Shown: piece by piece, positions 34,846 through 43,583 of the stretch
How positions within the stretch are numbered: position 1 is the first letter of the stretch
Layout: each line of letters begins with the position of its first letter
Source of the DNA: an uncultured Clostridia bacterium
Lineage (GTDB): Bacteria > Bacillota > Clostridia > Christensenellales > UBA1242
Length of the DNA: 64,000 bases
Assembly: GCA_934754495.1 (NCBI GenBank)
Contig: CAKVHW010000005.1
Span: 1 to 64,000 of the forward strand
Reading direction: 5' to 3'
The notes under the pieces: model-generated
What the model saw: only the letters and a program-made list of their open reading frames with translations
Told to the model about the DNA's origin: nothing
Database searches by the model: none
Made by a program: the position numbers and the translations under genes

Positions 34846-34886
34846 AATTCGTCCCACCAGTATTTGAAAATTTTCTTAACTTTTGT

Positions 34887-34916
34887 ATTATATCACAACT
34901 AAATAAGCTTTTACAA
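34887..34916 (-). promoter_or_regulatory. promoter of the DUF4364 operon
   Basis: Minus-strand TTGTAA (34916-34911) and TATAAT (34892-34887), 18-base spacer. Confidence 0.6.
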
Positions 34917-34933
34917 TAAGTTTTGCATTTTGT

Positions 34934-34962
34934 TTGCTAAAAAACAAAAAAAACACTATACT
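34934..34962 (+). promoter_or_regulatory. promoter of the orphan gene at 35000
   Basis: TTGCTA (34934-34939), 17-base spacer, TATACT (34957-34962), divergent from the DUF4364 promoter with fewer than 20 bases between -35 boxes. Confidence 0.65.
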
Positions 34963-34999
34963 AAATGCATACAATCAAAGATAAGAAGTGGAGAAACAT

Positions 35000-35806
35000 A
35001 TGACAAAATATAGTGATGCTGAAAAGAAAAACTTAAAAAATTTTTTTGATGCCTGTAACGAGATGATTAACGGCAGGTTTATTTTGTCGGACATTAAAAT
35101 TCAAAAAATCCTTAATGCAATTGCAGGTAGTTCGGTGCTATACGAACTTTTTGCAAAATGTATGGTTGATTTTAATTTCAAAACCGAATTTAGAAATGCA
35201 AAAGTATCAAATAAAGTAAATGGCGGTTATTTTGTTTTGCCTGATGACGAGAAAAAAATAATTGCACTTGTATTTTGTTTTTTAATTGATATTGATAACA
35301 ATAGATTAAATCTTCAAAACTTTATTAACGAAAATTTTTATAGTCCAGATGGTTATAATGTAAGTTATAGCAACTTTGCAATTAATGTACTTATTCCATT
35401 CAAAACAAGTGTTGCAAACTTGCTTGGTGTAAACGAAGATGGTGAGGACAATGCCGTGTTTGGCGAAGACGATAGCCAGCAAATTGTTATGGAAGGGCTA
35501 GGAAATAGCGAAGAACCTGAAGAACAACCAGTAAGCAAAGCCACTGAAACCAAACTAAAATATGCTGACTTACTAAAAGCACTTAACGGACTTTATAGTG
35601 CCGTAAAGAAAGATAAAAAACTTAAAGAAGAAGTTAGACAAGAATTGGTTATTATAATAAAAGCCATAAAAGAAGCAATTACTATTGAAAAACTTATTTT
35701 TATTAATGCACTTGTTATTCCACTAGAATATTTAATAGGCAAAAATAAAAACCTAAAACCTTATTATAATGAATTTAAAAATAGCCTTATGGCATTTTAT
35801 ATTTAA
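35000..35806 (+). CDS. orphan two-domain helical protein
   Basis: A 268-residue cytosolic protein not recognised. An N-terminal helical/mixed domain (about 1-145) is followed by an acidic linker (about 146-180, rich in Glu/Asp/Gln) and a C-terminal helical domain (about 182-268). No motif, signal or Cys cluster is visible. I chose ATG 35000 after GTGGAG rather than the in-frame GTG at 34988 that contains that site. It converges on ylbJ and overlaps its end by four bases. Confidence 0.6.
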   Translation: MTKYSDAEKKNLKNFFDACNEMINGRFILSDIKIQKILNAIAGSSVLYELFAKCMVDFNFKTEFRNAKVSNKVNGGYFVLPDDEKKIIALVFCFLIDIDNNRLNLQNFINENFYSPDGYNVSYSNFAINVLIPFKTSVANLLGVNEDGEDNAVFGEDDSQQIVMEGLGNSEEPEEQPVSKATETKLKYADLLKALNGLYSAVKKDKKLKEEVRQELVIIIKAIKEAITIEKLIFINALVIPLEYLIGKNKNLKPYYNEFKNSLMAFYI

Positions 35807-36765
35807 ATAAATAAGGTGAAAAGTAATGCTATTAACACTGATATAATTGTTTGAGTGACTTTTGCTTTAAAATAATAAGATAATGGCATATTAAATTTTT
35901 TTAAAAATGTGAGTGCTTGCATGTGAATTGAAAGCCCACCAAAACTTATTAGCCCAGTACAAAGTACTAGGGCTTTTTTTGTGCCAATGTTAAGTTTGCT
36001 AATGTCCAAACAGCCACGAGTCACTTCAATAATTCCATTTGTGATTGCCGAAACACTGTTGGGGTTTGAGTGGGTGATAAGTGCAATAAAATTGTTTAGC
36101 GGTGCAAAAACATGGTAGTTGTTAAGCATTGTAATAAGCATGTAAAAAATACATATGTATCCGCCAACAATCAAAATACTTTTAATTGACCCAAACATAA
36201 TATCTTCTAGCACATTGTTTGTGTCTGTTGAATATGTTTTTATAGAATTAATATATTCATTTTTAAAGGTGTTTCTATATAATATTCCGTTTAAAAAAGC
36301 ACCTAAAATGTGGCAAATTAATATTAAGTAGCCAAGTCGCTTGTCACCAAACATGCTTACTCCTACAGTGCCTACAATAAATAAAGGTCCACTGGTTGAA
36401 GTAAATGTGGTGATTTTGCAGGCTTGTCCCATTGATATGTAATGGTTTTCATATAAATCCGCCGTAGTTTTTGCACCTACTGGATAACCTGAAATTATGC
36501 TCATTGCGAAAACATAACCAGATATTCCGGCAGTCTTAAAAAGTTTTGTTGTGATTGGCGAAAAAAGGTTGCCAAGTTTTTGCACAAGCCCCAGATTGGC
36601 AAGAATTGCAGTGAGTATAAAAAAAGGTAGTAGGGCAGGTAAAATTGCCGTTGCCCAAAGATTAATTCCATAATAACATGCATCAATATTGGTCTTAGGG
36701 TCAACCACTAGTAAAATGATAACCGCAAGACATAATAAAGATAAAAACAAATTTTTTTTGTTCAC
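35803..36765 (-). CDS. ylbJ: sporulation integral membrane protein YlbJ
   Basis: Membrane protein of the nucleoside-recognition fold, needed for spore cortex/heat resistance in Bacillus, where it is sigma-E dependent. The 320 residues hold about eight helices and the family signature AILPALLPFFILTAIL, with SGYPVGAKTTADLY and FTSTSGPLFIVGTVG. It starts with GTG, preceded by AAAGGA. Next to it lies a YlbK-like patatin gene and then YlbM, the same set as in Bacillus, though ylbJ is divergent here. Confidence 0.9.
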   Translation of the reverse strand: MNKKNLFLSLLCLAVIILLVVDPKTNIDACYYGINLWATAILPALLPFFILTAILANLGLVQKLGNLFSPITTKLFKTAGISGYVFAMSIISGYPVGAKTTADLYENHYISMGQACKITTFTSTSGPLFIVGTVGVSMFGDKRLGYLILICHILGAFLNGILYRNTFKNEYINSIKTYSTDTNNVLEDIMFGSIKSILIVGGYICIFYMLITMLNNYHVFAPLNNFIALITHSNPNSVSAITNGIIEVTRGCLDISKLNIGTKKALVLCTGLISFGGLSIHMQALTFLKKFNMPLSYYFKAKVTQTIISVLIALLFTLFI

Positions 36766-36826
36766 TAAATTTTCCTTTGACTAAAAATTTTTTATGTAAT
36801 ATTATATTGATAATAAGGGGTGAAAT

Positions 36827-37618
36827 ATGAAAAAACGTCCTAAAGTTGCACTAGTTTTGGGTGGTGGCGGAGCACTTGGCTTTGCTCACATTGGGGTTAT
36901 TGAAGAACTACAAAAAAACCATATTCCTATTGATATGGTTGTTGGCACAAGTATGGGGTCTATTGTAGGCGGAGCACTTGCATGCGGAAAATCAATAGTT
37001 GAACTTAAAGATTTTGCTAAAAAATTAAAAACCAGACACCTATTTGACTTAAACCTTAATTTTAAAGGACTTCTTAGTGGAAGAAGTGTGGTAAAAGTTC
37101 TTAAAAAAGTTTTGCCAGATATTGACATGAAAGAAACGAAAATTCCTTTCATTTGCAATGCGGTTGATTTAAAATCTTGCAAAGAAGTGGTTTTAAAAGA
37201 AGGCTCGTTAATTAAAAACATTCGTGCATCAATAAGTTGCCCAGGTGTGTTTACACCTGTAAAATATGAAAATATGCTTTTGGTTGATGGTGGGGTAGTA
37301 AACAACCTTGCTCATGATATTGCACGAAAAAATGGTGCCGATATTGTAATAGCCGTTGATGTTGTTACAAAAACCGAACTTAACACCCAAATTAAGGGAG
37401 TAGTGGGCTATGTAATTCAATCGTGGCTTATTGCTCAAAAGGAACTTCAAGCCAACAAACGTAAATACTATAATGTGCTAATTCAACCAGAACTTGGCAA
37501 ATATACACAGTACAATTTCAATGGTGATGTGACTGATGGCATTATAGAACTTGGCAAGATTGCAGCACAAGAAAAAGTTGCTAAAATTAAGGAGCTTATT
37601 GCAGACTTTAAAGGTTAG
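36827..37618 (+). CDS. patatin-like phospholipase (YlbK/RssA type)
   Basis: Probable cytosolic lipid acyl hydrolase with a Ser-Asp dyad. The oxyanion loop is LVLGGGGALGFAHIG, the nucleophile elbow is GTSMGSIVG with the Ser at about residue 43, and the catalytic Asp is in LLVDGGVVNN. It is 263 residues. GGGGTG precedes the ATG. Divergent from ylbJ. Substrate unknown. Confidence 0.9.
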   Translation: MKKRPKVALVLGGGGALGFAHIGVIEELQKNHIPIDMVVGTSMGSIVGGALACGKSIVELKDFAKKLKTRHLFDLNLNFKGLLSGRSVVKVLKKVLPDIDMKETKIPFICNAVDLKSCKEVVLKEGSLIKNIRASISCPGVFTPVKYENMLLVDGGVVNNLAHDIARKNGADIVIAVDVVTKTELNTQIKGVVGYVIQSWLIAQKELQANKRKYYNVLIQPELGKYTQYNFNGDVTDGIIELGKIAAQEKVAKIKELIADFKG

Positions 37619-37725
37619 TGCTTGTAATTAATAAAGAAATATAACAAGATTATAATGATTAACTAAAATAAAAAAGTTTAAAATATAATTAATATATAAA
37701 GCTTTAAAAAACTTTACAATATAAG

Positions 37726-37760
37726 AAAAACACTTGTCAAAATAGGCAAGTGTTTTTGTT
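37726..37760. terminator. bidirectional terminator between patatin and tmcAL genes
   Basis: Stem AAAACACTTG/CAAGTGTTTT with a ten-base loop, flanked by A-run and T-run, between convergent stops. Confidence 0.8.
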
Positions 37761-37761
37761 T

Positions 37762-39015
37762 TTAATATTTAATTGTTTTGGTTAGAAGGTCCGGTGCATA
37801 TTTTGGTACAATTCTGGACTTTTTAAGAAGAAGATTGTACACAGCATTTGCACGGTCTTCAATGTCAGCAAGTTCTTTGTAGAATGCGGTTGGATTTTTT
37901 ACTACATTGCTGTTTCTAATAATAAGGTCTGTGTCGGCACTAATTTCTGCAAGTAGGTCTTGGTTTTCACCATTAAAGCCCAAAACTTTAATATAAGGGA
38001 ATTTATCAATTTTGTAGATTTTTTCAATTGTTTCTTTGTCGATGCTAAGTAGTAGTCTTAACACAATACGTTTTAGTCTTGTGTATGTATAACGTTTTGA
38101 CTTAACTTCAAGCAAAACTTCGTTTAAAATCTTTTTATCTTTTACACAATCAATAAATCTATTTTCTAGTCCTTCGTTTACATCGTAAATGTTTTTAATT
38201 TTCTCAGCATTTGCTGTTTTTAGCACAAACATGCAAAGGTCATTAAATAGTTCGTGGTCGGGTAGACCAAAGTCGGACACGTATTCTTTAAGTAGTTTGT
38301 AGGAAGATTTTGGCATAAGTCTTTTTACGCTTCTTACTTTGTTGGTTTTAAGTAGTCTACTTCTAATAGCGGTAGCAGAAGTGTCTTTGCCGTTAATGTC
38401 TTCACTATGGTATTCACTGCATTCACGTTGAACAAATACTGGTTCAATTTTGCTATCTGTTTTGATAAGTGCTTTTAGGTATTCAATAGCCAAAATATTG
38501 TTTGGTTTTTGAAGTGCATCAATAGCATCAGTTATGCTTGTAAAACTAACTTTTTCTTCTTTTACAAGTTGTTCAATGGTTTTTTGTCTTGATAGAACCA
38601 TTGAGTAGCCTTGGTCAAGATATGATTTTAAGGTTGTTTTGTATTCTTCTGGTTCGTCAGCAAGATATCTTGCAAGTTCTTTTAAAAGTTCAAAGTTTTT
38701 ACTTTCACAACCAAAAGCAAGGTGAGTTACATTCTTAAATGAGTTTGCAATTTTCACACCAGCCAAAGCATAAATTTCTGCCGAAGAACAAGCATATGCT
38801 GTAGGCATTTGCACAACTATATCTGCGCCACCACTAAGTGCCATACTGGCTCTAACATATTTGTCGGCAATTGTAGGTTCGGCACGTTGGGTAAAGTTTC
38901 CACTTAAAATACAAAGTACGGCATCGCAACCTGATAGTTCTTTTGCCTTTTGAATGTGGTACAAGTGTCCAAAGTGAAATGGATTATATTCGCAAATAAT
39001 AGCACAAATTTTCAT
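37762..39015 (-). CDS. tmcAL: tRNA(Met) cytidine acetate ligase TmcAL
   Basis: Makes N4-acetylcytidine at the wobble position of elongator tRNA-Met from acetate and ATP (YlbM family). The nucleotidyltransferase start is MKICAIICEYNPFHFGHLYHI with ILSGNFTQR following. It is 417 residues. I chose ATG 39015, six bases after AAGGTG; the in-frame GTG three codons upstream overlaps that site. It is divergent from pta-ackA, which handles acetyl phosphate and acetate, the substrate of this enzyme. Confidence 0.92.
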   Translation of the reverse strand: MKICAIICEYNPFHFGHLYHIQKAKELSGCDAVLCILSGNFTQRAEPTIADKYVRASMALSGGADIVVQMPTAYACSSAEIYALAGVKIANSFKNVTHLAFGCESKNFELLKELARYLADEPEEYKTTLKSYLDQGYSMVLSRQKTIEQLVKEEKVSFTSITDAIDALQKPNNILAIEYLKALIKTDSKIEPVFVQRECSEYHSEDINGKDTSATAIRSRLLKTNKVRSVKRLMPKSSYKLLKEYVSDFGLPDHELFNDLCMFVLKTANAEKIKNIYDVNEGLENRFIDCVKDKKILNEVLLEVKSKRYTYTRLKRIVLRLLLSIDKETIEKIYKIDKFPYIKVLGFNGENQDLLAEISADTDLIIRNSNVVKNPTAFYKELADIEDRANAVYNLLLKKSRIVPKYAPDLLTKTIKY

Positions 39016-39144
39016 AAAATACACCTTATGTTTTCTTTACTTTTAAAACTAAATATTATATTATTACAATAATTAAAGCATAACTATTATATAATAAAAA
39101 AAGTTGTGATGCAATCAAAATTTTATAAAATGGAGTTTTATACT

Positions 39145-40110
39145 ATGGATTTTGAAAAAAATTGGATAAAATCAGCCAGCAAACTAAAAGCATCTATTGT
39201 TTTACCTGAGGCGGAATTTAGTTCTCGTGTGCTAGAAGCAGGTGATAAGAGCGCTGAAATGGGACTTTGTGAAATCGTTTTGCTTACTAAAAAATCGGAT
39301 TTAAAAGAATATTCTAATATGAAAAATATTAGAGTTGTAAATATTCTAAACCACGAAATTACGCCAATTGTTGCTAATGCATATTTTGTTAAAAGACAGC
39401 ATAAAGGTGTGACTCCAGACCAAGCAAAAATAGATGTGCAAGACCCATATTTATTTGGTGCAATGATGGTAGACTTAGGGCTAGTAGACGGAATGGTAGG
39501 TGGCGCAGAAGCACCAAGTGCTAAAATATTTTCTTCCGCATTCAAAACAATTAAAGCCAAAGACGGCAAAAAAGCAAGTAGTTTTTTTGTTTTCTTGCCT
39601 ACTAGAAAAGACCAAAAATTGTATGTTGTTGCCGATGGTGGGGTGGTGTTAAATCCTACTAGTGAAGAACTTGCCGATATCACAATTGACACTGTTAATT
39701 CTTACAGAAAACTTATTGGGAAAGAACCAAAAGTTGCTTTATTAAGCTATTCAACTAAAGGTAGTGCAGGTGGCGAAAGTGCAGAAAAAGTTGTTGAAAC
39801 TTGCAATATCTTAAAACAAAGAAAAGTTGATTTTACCTTTGATGGTGAACTTCAATTAGATGCTGCAATCGTGCCAGAAGTAGCAAAATTAAAATGTCCA
39901 AAATCGCCAGTTAAAGGAAGTGCTGATATTTTAATTTTCCCAGACTTGCAAAGTGGAAATATTGGTTATAAGCTTATCCAACGTTTTGGTGGTTATAAGG
40001 CTATAGGGCCTTTAATTCAAGGTCTTAATGCGCCAACAAATGACCTTAGTCGTGGGGCAACTGTTGAAGAAATTATTGTGTCAATTGCAATAACAATTTT
40101 GCAAAAATAA
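39145..40110 (+). CDS. pta: phosphate acetyltransferase
   Basis: Converts acetyl-CoA and phosphate to acetyl phosphate; with ackA it gives ATP and acetate in fermentation. The 321-residue length fits the short single-domain class. Family segments are MVDLGLVDGMVGGAEAP, VALLSYSTKGSAGGE and FPDLQSGNIGYKLIQRFGG. I chose ATG 39145, nine bases after TGGAG; upstream in-frame starts at 39106, 39109 and 39130 lack a ribosome site. Butyryl-type activity cannot be excluded. Confidence 0.9.
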   Translation: MDFEKNWIKSASKLKASIVLPEAEFSSRVLEAGDKSAEMGLCEIVLLTKKSDLKEYSNMKNIRVVNILNHEITPIVANAYFVKRQHKGVTPDQAKIDVQDPYLFGAMMVDLGLVDGMVGGAEAPSAKIFSSAFKTIKAKDGKKASSFFVFLPTRKDQKLYVVADGGVVLNPTSEELADITIDTVNSYRKLIGKEPKVALLSYSTKGSAGGESAEKVVETCNILKQRKVDFTFDGELQLDAAIVPEVAKLKCPKSPVKGSADILIFPDLQSGNIGYKLIQRFGGYKAIGPLIQGLNAPTNDLSRGATVEEIIVSIAITILQK

Positions 40111-40139
40111 TTGCTTTTTTAAGCGGTTTTTTGTATAAT
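40111..40139 (+). promoter_or_regulatory. ackA promoter
   Basis: TTGCTT (40111-40116) immediately after the pta stop, 17-base spacer, TATAAT (40134-40139). Confidence 0.78.
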
Positions 40140-40170
40140 AGACGTATAATTTATTTTTTAAGGAGATTTT

Positions 40171-41373
40171 ATGAAAATTTTAGTTATTAATGCCGGAAGT
40201 AGTTCATTAAAATTCCAACTTATAAATATGGCAAACAAAAAAGTCTTGGCTAAAGGTAATGTTGAAAGAATTGGTGAAGGTCAACCATTTTTAAGATACA
40301 AAGCACATGGTAAAGAGCAATCTTTCAATGCTGATATTCCAAACCACACTGTTGCTATGGCAATGGTACTAGAAAAGTTAACAGATAAAGAAATTGGTGT
40401 TGTTGGTGACTTGTCTGAGATTAATGGTTTTGGTCACAGAATAGTAAACGTTGGTGAAAAATATTTTGACCCAATTATAGTTACTAAAGAAATTTTGGAA
40501 GATTTCAAAACAAAAGTTGATTTTTCCCCACTTCATGTTCCTGGTGCAATTGCTGGTATTGAAGGTGCTATGGCGGTTAGCCCTAACACACCAAATGTAG
40601 CGGTATTTGATATTGGCTTCCACAAAACAATGCCAAAATATGCTTATCTTTATGCAATTCCAAAAAGATATTACGAAAACTATCGTATTCGTAGATATGG
40701 TGCTCATGGTACTAGTCATTACTACGTAGCTAATGAATGTGCAAAAATGATGGGTAAAAAGATTAAAGATACAAAGATTATTACTTGCCATATTGGTGGT
40801 GGTGCAAGCGTTGCTGCTGTAAAAGGTGGAAAGTGTATTGATACATCTATGGGATTTACACCACTTGAAGGTGTAATCATGAATACACGTTGTGGTGATT
40901 TGGACAATGCTGTTGTAGAATTTATCTGCAACAAAGAAAAACGTAGTGTTCAAGATGTTTTGAAAATGCTTAACAAAGAAAGTGGTCTTTTAGGTCTAAC
41001 TGGTGGCAGAATGTCAGATATGCGTGACATTACCGCAAATCTTGATGACGAAGAGGTTAGATTGGCTTTTGAAGCATATTGCTACCGTATTAAAAAATAC
41101 ATTGGTGCATATGCCGCAGCACTTAATGGGGTAGATGCAATTGTATTTACTGCAGGTTGTGGCGAACATACTCCAGAATTAAGAGAACTAGCTTGCAGCG
41201 GTCTTGACTATCTTGGTGTTAAGATTGATAAAAAACGTAACTGGAACCTTCCACGTGGCGAAGCAAGCGAAATTAGTGCTAAATCTAGCAAGGTTAAAGT
41301 TTTTGTAATTCCAACAGACGAAGAAATGGTAATTGCAAAAGAAACTCAAAAATTGTTGAAAAATCAAAAATAG
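40171..41373 (+). CDS. ackA: acetate kinase, somewhat divergent
   Basis: Makes ATP and acetate from acetyl phosphate. N-terminal LVINAGSSSLKFQL, catalytic-region GAHGTSH and phosphate-site MNTRCGDLD are seen in 400 residues. Several family consensus positions differ: PLHVPG for PLHNPA, HIGGGAS for HLGNGAS, and AGCGEHTPE for AGIGENSPE. The catalytic His and Arg stay. The altered residues lie near the nucleotide or acyl pocket, so substrate range may differ. AAGGAG precedes the ATG. It has its own promoter and follows pta. Confidence 0.9.
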   Translation: MKILVINAGSSSLKFQLINMANKKVLAKGNVERIGEGQPFLRYKAHGKEQSFNADIPNHTVAMAMVLEKLTDKEIGVVGDLSEINGFGHRIVNVGEKYFDPIIVTKEILEDFKTKVDFSPLHVPGAIAGIEGAMAVSPNTPNVAVFDIGFHKTMPKYAYLYAIPKRYYENYRIRRYGAHGTSHYYVANECAKMMGKKIKDTKIITCHIGGGASVAAVKGGKCIDTSMGFTPLEGVIMNTRCGDLDNAVVEFICNKEKRSVQDVLKMLNKESGLLGLTGGRMSDMRDITANLDDEEVRLAFEAYCYRIKKYIGAYAAALNGVDAIVFTAGCGEHTPELRELACSGLDYLGVKIDKKRNWNLPRGEASEISAKSSKVKVFVIPTDEEMVIAKETQKLLKNQK

Positions 41374-41376
41374 TAA

Positions 41377-41405
41377 TTGACAAACAATAATTATTACTAT
41401 ATAAT
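41377..41405 (+). promoter_or_regulatory. rpmF promoter
   Basis: TTGACA (41377-41382) and TATAAT (41400-41405), 17-base spacer, full consensus. Confidence 0.85.
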
Positions 41406-41440
41406 TGTAGAGCAAAAATAAATTAGGAGGTGCGTAAACG

Positions 41441-41644
41441 ATGATAGCACCAAAGGGCAAAATTTCAAAAGCAAGAAGAAATTCAAGAAAAGCAAACTGG
41501 AAGATTTCTACACCTTCTATTTCTGAATGTCCTCATTGCCACGAGCTAAAAGCAAATCACAGAGTTTGCAAAAACTGTGGTTACTATGATGGCGAACAAA
41601 AAGTTGTTGTTGAAAAAGACAAAGCTAAAAACGAAGCTAAATAA
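41441..41644 (+). CDS. rpmF: 50S ribosomal protein L32
   Basis: Large-subunit protein, 67 residues. N-terminal IAPKGKISKARRNSRKANWK and a zinc-binding set CPHC and CKNC, as in zinc-bearing L32. The acidic/Lys C-terminal tail is longer than usual. AGGAGGTG precedes the ATG. rpmF before plsX is the common bacterial order. Confidence 0.93.
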   Translation: MIAPKGKISKARRNSRKANWKISTPSISECPHCHELKANHRVCKNCGYYDGEQKVVVEKDKAKNEAK

Positions 41645-41660
41645 TTTTAAATTATTAAAT

Positions 41661-41697
41661 AAAAAAACCGCTTACATGATTGTAGGTGGTTTTTTTT
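41661..41697 (+). terminator. rpmF terminator
   Basis: Stem AACCGCTTACA/TGTAGGTGGTT with two GU pairs, then eight T. Confidence 0.78.
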
Positions 41698-41789
41698 GAT
41701 TATTGTTTGGCTTTTTAAGGTCACCTATGTTATTATATATTTGATAATTGTGTAATGTGCAGTTATTTTACAAAGAAATTTAAGGAAAT

Positions 41790-42821
41790 ATGAAAATGTA
41801 TAAAATAATTTTAGATACTATGGGTGGAGATAATTCACCTTTTGCTCAAGTTGAAGGAGCAGTGATGGCTGTTAATGACGATGAAAACTTGCAAGTGGTT
41901 TTGGTTGGTAAGGAAGAAGAATTAAAGAAAGTGCTAGGCGGATATAAATATAATGAAAACCAAATTTCATTTTTGAATGCAGACGATGTAATTACTAATG
42001 ATGATATTCCAACAACAGCAATTAAAAACAAGTCCGATAGTTCGCTTGTAAAAGCATTAAATGAAGTACGTCTTAATGATGATGCAGCGGCATTTGTAAG
42101 CACGGGTTCTACAGGCGCTGTTCTTACTGGTGGATTTTTAAAAATCGGCAGAATAAAGGGTGTTTCACGACCAGGGCTATGTCCAATTTTGCCTACAAAA
42201 ACAGGTGGAATAGTTGCTCTTTGCGATAGTGGCGCCAACATGGATTGTAAACCTATAAATCTTGTACATTTTGCTGTAATGGCCAGCGCATATATGGAAA
42301 GTGTGTATGGTATAAAAAATCCACGTGTTGGGCTTCTTAGTGTTGGCACAGAAGACCATAAGGGTAACGATCTTACTAAGCAAGTTTTTGCACTTTTAAA
42401 GGAACAAGATGGTCTTAATTTTGTTGGGAATATGGAAGCAAGAGATATGCTTAGTGGTAAATATGATGTAATTGTTGCCGATGCTTTTGCAGGAAATGTT
42501 GCATTAAAGAGTGCCGAAGGTGCAATTCTTACGGTTCTTGACCTACTAAAAGAAGGAATTAAAAGTTCTTTTTCAAGTAAAATTGGTTATTTGTTTATGA
42601 AAAAAACTTTCAAAAAATTAAAGAAAACTCTTGATTACAACAATAAGGGCGGAGCAGTGCTACTTGGTTGCAAAAAGATTATTGTCAAGGGACATGGCTC
42701 GTCAAAAGCAAAGAGTGTAAGTGAGTGTATTAAACAAGCTGTTTTGATGTATAAAGCAGATGTTTGCAGTGTTATTGAAGAAAAAATTAAAGATGTTAAA
42801 GTGGAAGAAGTAAATGATTAA
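41790..42821 (+). CDS. plsX: phosphate acyltransferase PlsX
   Basis: Makes acyl phosphate from acyl-ACP for phosphatidic acid synthesis with PlsY. The N-terminal IILDTMGGDNSPFAQVEGA, the AAFVSTGSTGAVLTGG block and VADAFAGNVALKS are typical. It is 343 residues. AAGGAAAT precedes the ATG; a second in-frame ATG two codons later is possible. It overlaps rnc by eight bases. Confidence 0.94.
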   Translation: MKMYKIILDTMGGDNSPFAQVEGAVMAVNDDENLQVVLVGKEEELKKVLGGYKYNENQISFLNADDVITNDDIPTTAIKNKSDSSLVKALNEVRLNDDAAAFVSTGSTGAVLTGGFLKIGRIKGVSRPGLCPILPTKTGGIVALCDSGANMDCKPINLVHFAVMASAYMESVYGIKNPRVGLLSVGTEDHKGNDLTKQVFALLKEQDGLNFVGNMEARDMLSGKYDVIVADAFAGNVALKSAEGAILTVLDLLKEGIKSSFSSKIGYLFMKKTFKKLKKTLDYNNKGGAVLLGCKKIIVKGHGSSKAKSVSECIKQAVLMYKADVCSVIEEKIKDVKVEEVND

Positions 42822-43476
42822 TATTGGTTACGAATTTAATAATAAATCATTGTTGACCGAAGCTCTTACTCACACAAGTTATGCAAATGAAAATGGAACA
42901 CATAGTTACGAACGACTTGAATTTTTGGGCGACAGTGTTTTGCAGATTATTGTTAGCGACTATTTGTATGCAAATTTTGTAGATAAAGAAAGTGGCGAAC
43001 TTAGTAAGTATAGGTCTCACCTTGTTTCTACTAAAAATTTGTGTAGACTTTCTAAACATTTGCATCTTGACACCGCTTGCAGATTTGGTAGAGCGGTTAA
43101 AAGTGTTAGCGATGGAGTAGAAGCGGACTTGTTTGAAAGTGTGCTAGGTGCAATTTATTTAGATGGTGGAATAGAGCCTGCTAAAAAATTTGTGCAAGAT
43201 AACGTAATTGTGTCACTTGAAAACGTAATTAATGTGATTGAAAACGACTACGATTATAAGACTGCATTGCAAGAAAAATTGCAAGCACTTAAAAATCACC
43301 CAACACTAGAATATAGGCTAATAAATTCTGAACAAAAAAACAACGAAACAAGTTTTACTATGAGTATTGTGATTAATGAAAAAGAACTTTGTACCATGAC
43401 TGAAAAGTCAAAAAAAATGTGTGAGAAAAAATTAAGCAAATTTGTTTTGGATAATTTTGAAAAATATAACTTTTAA
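42814..43476 (+). CDS. rnc: ribonuclease III
   Basis: Double-strand-specific RNase for rRNA and mRNA processing. The catalytic signature is YERLEFLGDSVLQ, the second acidic site is DLFESVLGAIYLDGG, and the C-terminal dsRNA-binding domain covers about 150-220 (DYKTALQEKLQALKNHP). It is 220 residues. It precedes smc, as in other Firmicutes. Confidence 0.95.
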   Translation: MINIGYEFNNKSLLTEALTHTSYANENGTHSYERLEFLGDSVLQIIVSDYLYANFVDKESGELSKYRSHLVSTKNLCRLSKHLHLDTACRFGRAVKSVSDGVEADLFESVLGAIYLDGGIEPAKKFVQDNVIVSLENVINVIENDYDYKTALQEKLQALKNHPTLEYRLINSEQKNNETSFTMSIVINEKELCTMTEKSKKMCEKKLSKFVLDNFEKYNF

Positions 43477-43487
43477 TTAATAAAATT

Positions 43488-43517
43488 AACCCTATTTTAA
43501 TAGGGTTTTTTATTTTT
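43488..43517 (+). terminator. terminator of plsX-rnc
   Basis: Stem AACCCTAT/ATAGGGTT, loop of four, then a T-rich tail. Confidence 0.8.
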
Positions 43518-43521
43518 TTAT

Positions 43522-43550
43522 TTGGTGAAAATTTCTAAGTGTGATATACT
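43522..43550 (+). promoter_or_regulatory. smc promoter
   Basis: TTGGTG (43522-43527), 17-base spacer, TATACT (43545-43550). Confidence 0.6.
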
Positions 43551-43583
43551 TAATCTGTAAAAATATTTAAGGAAACAATTAAG

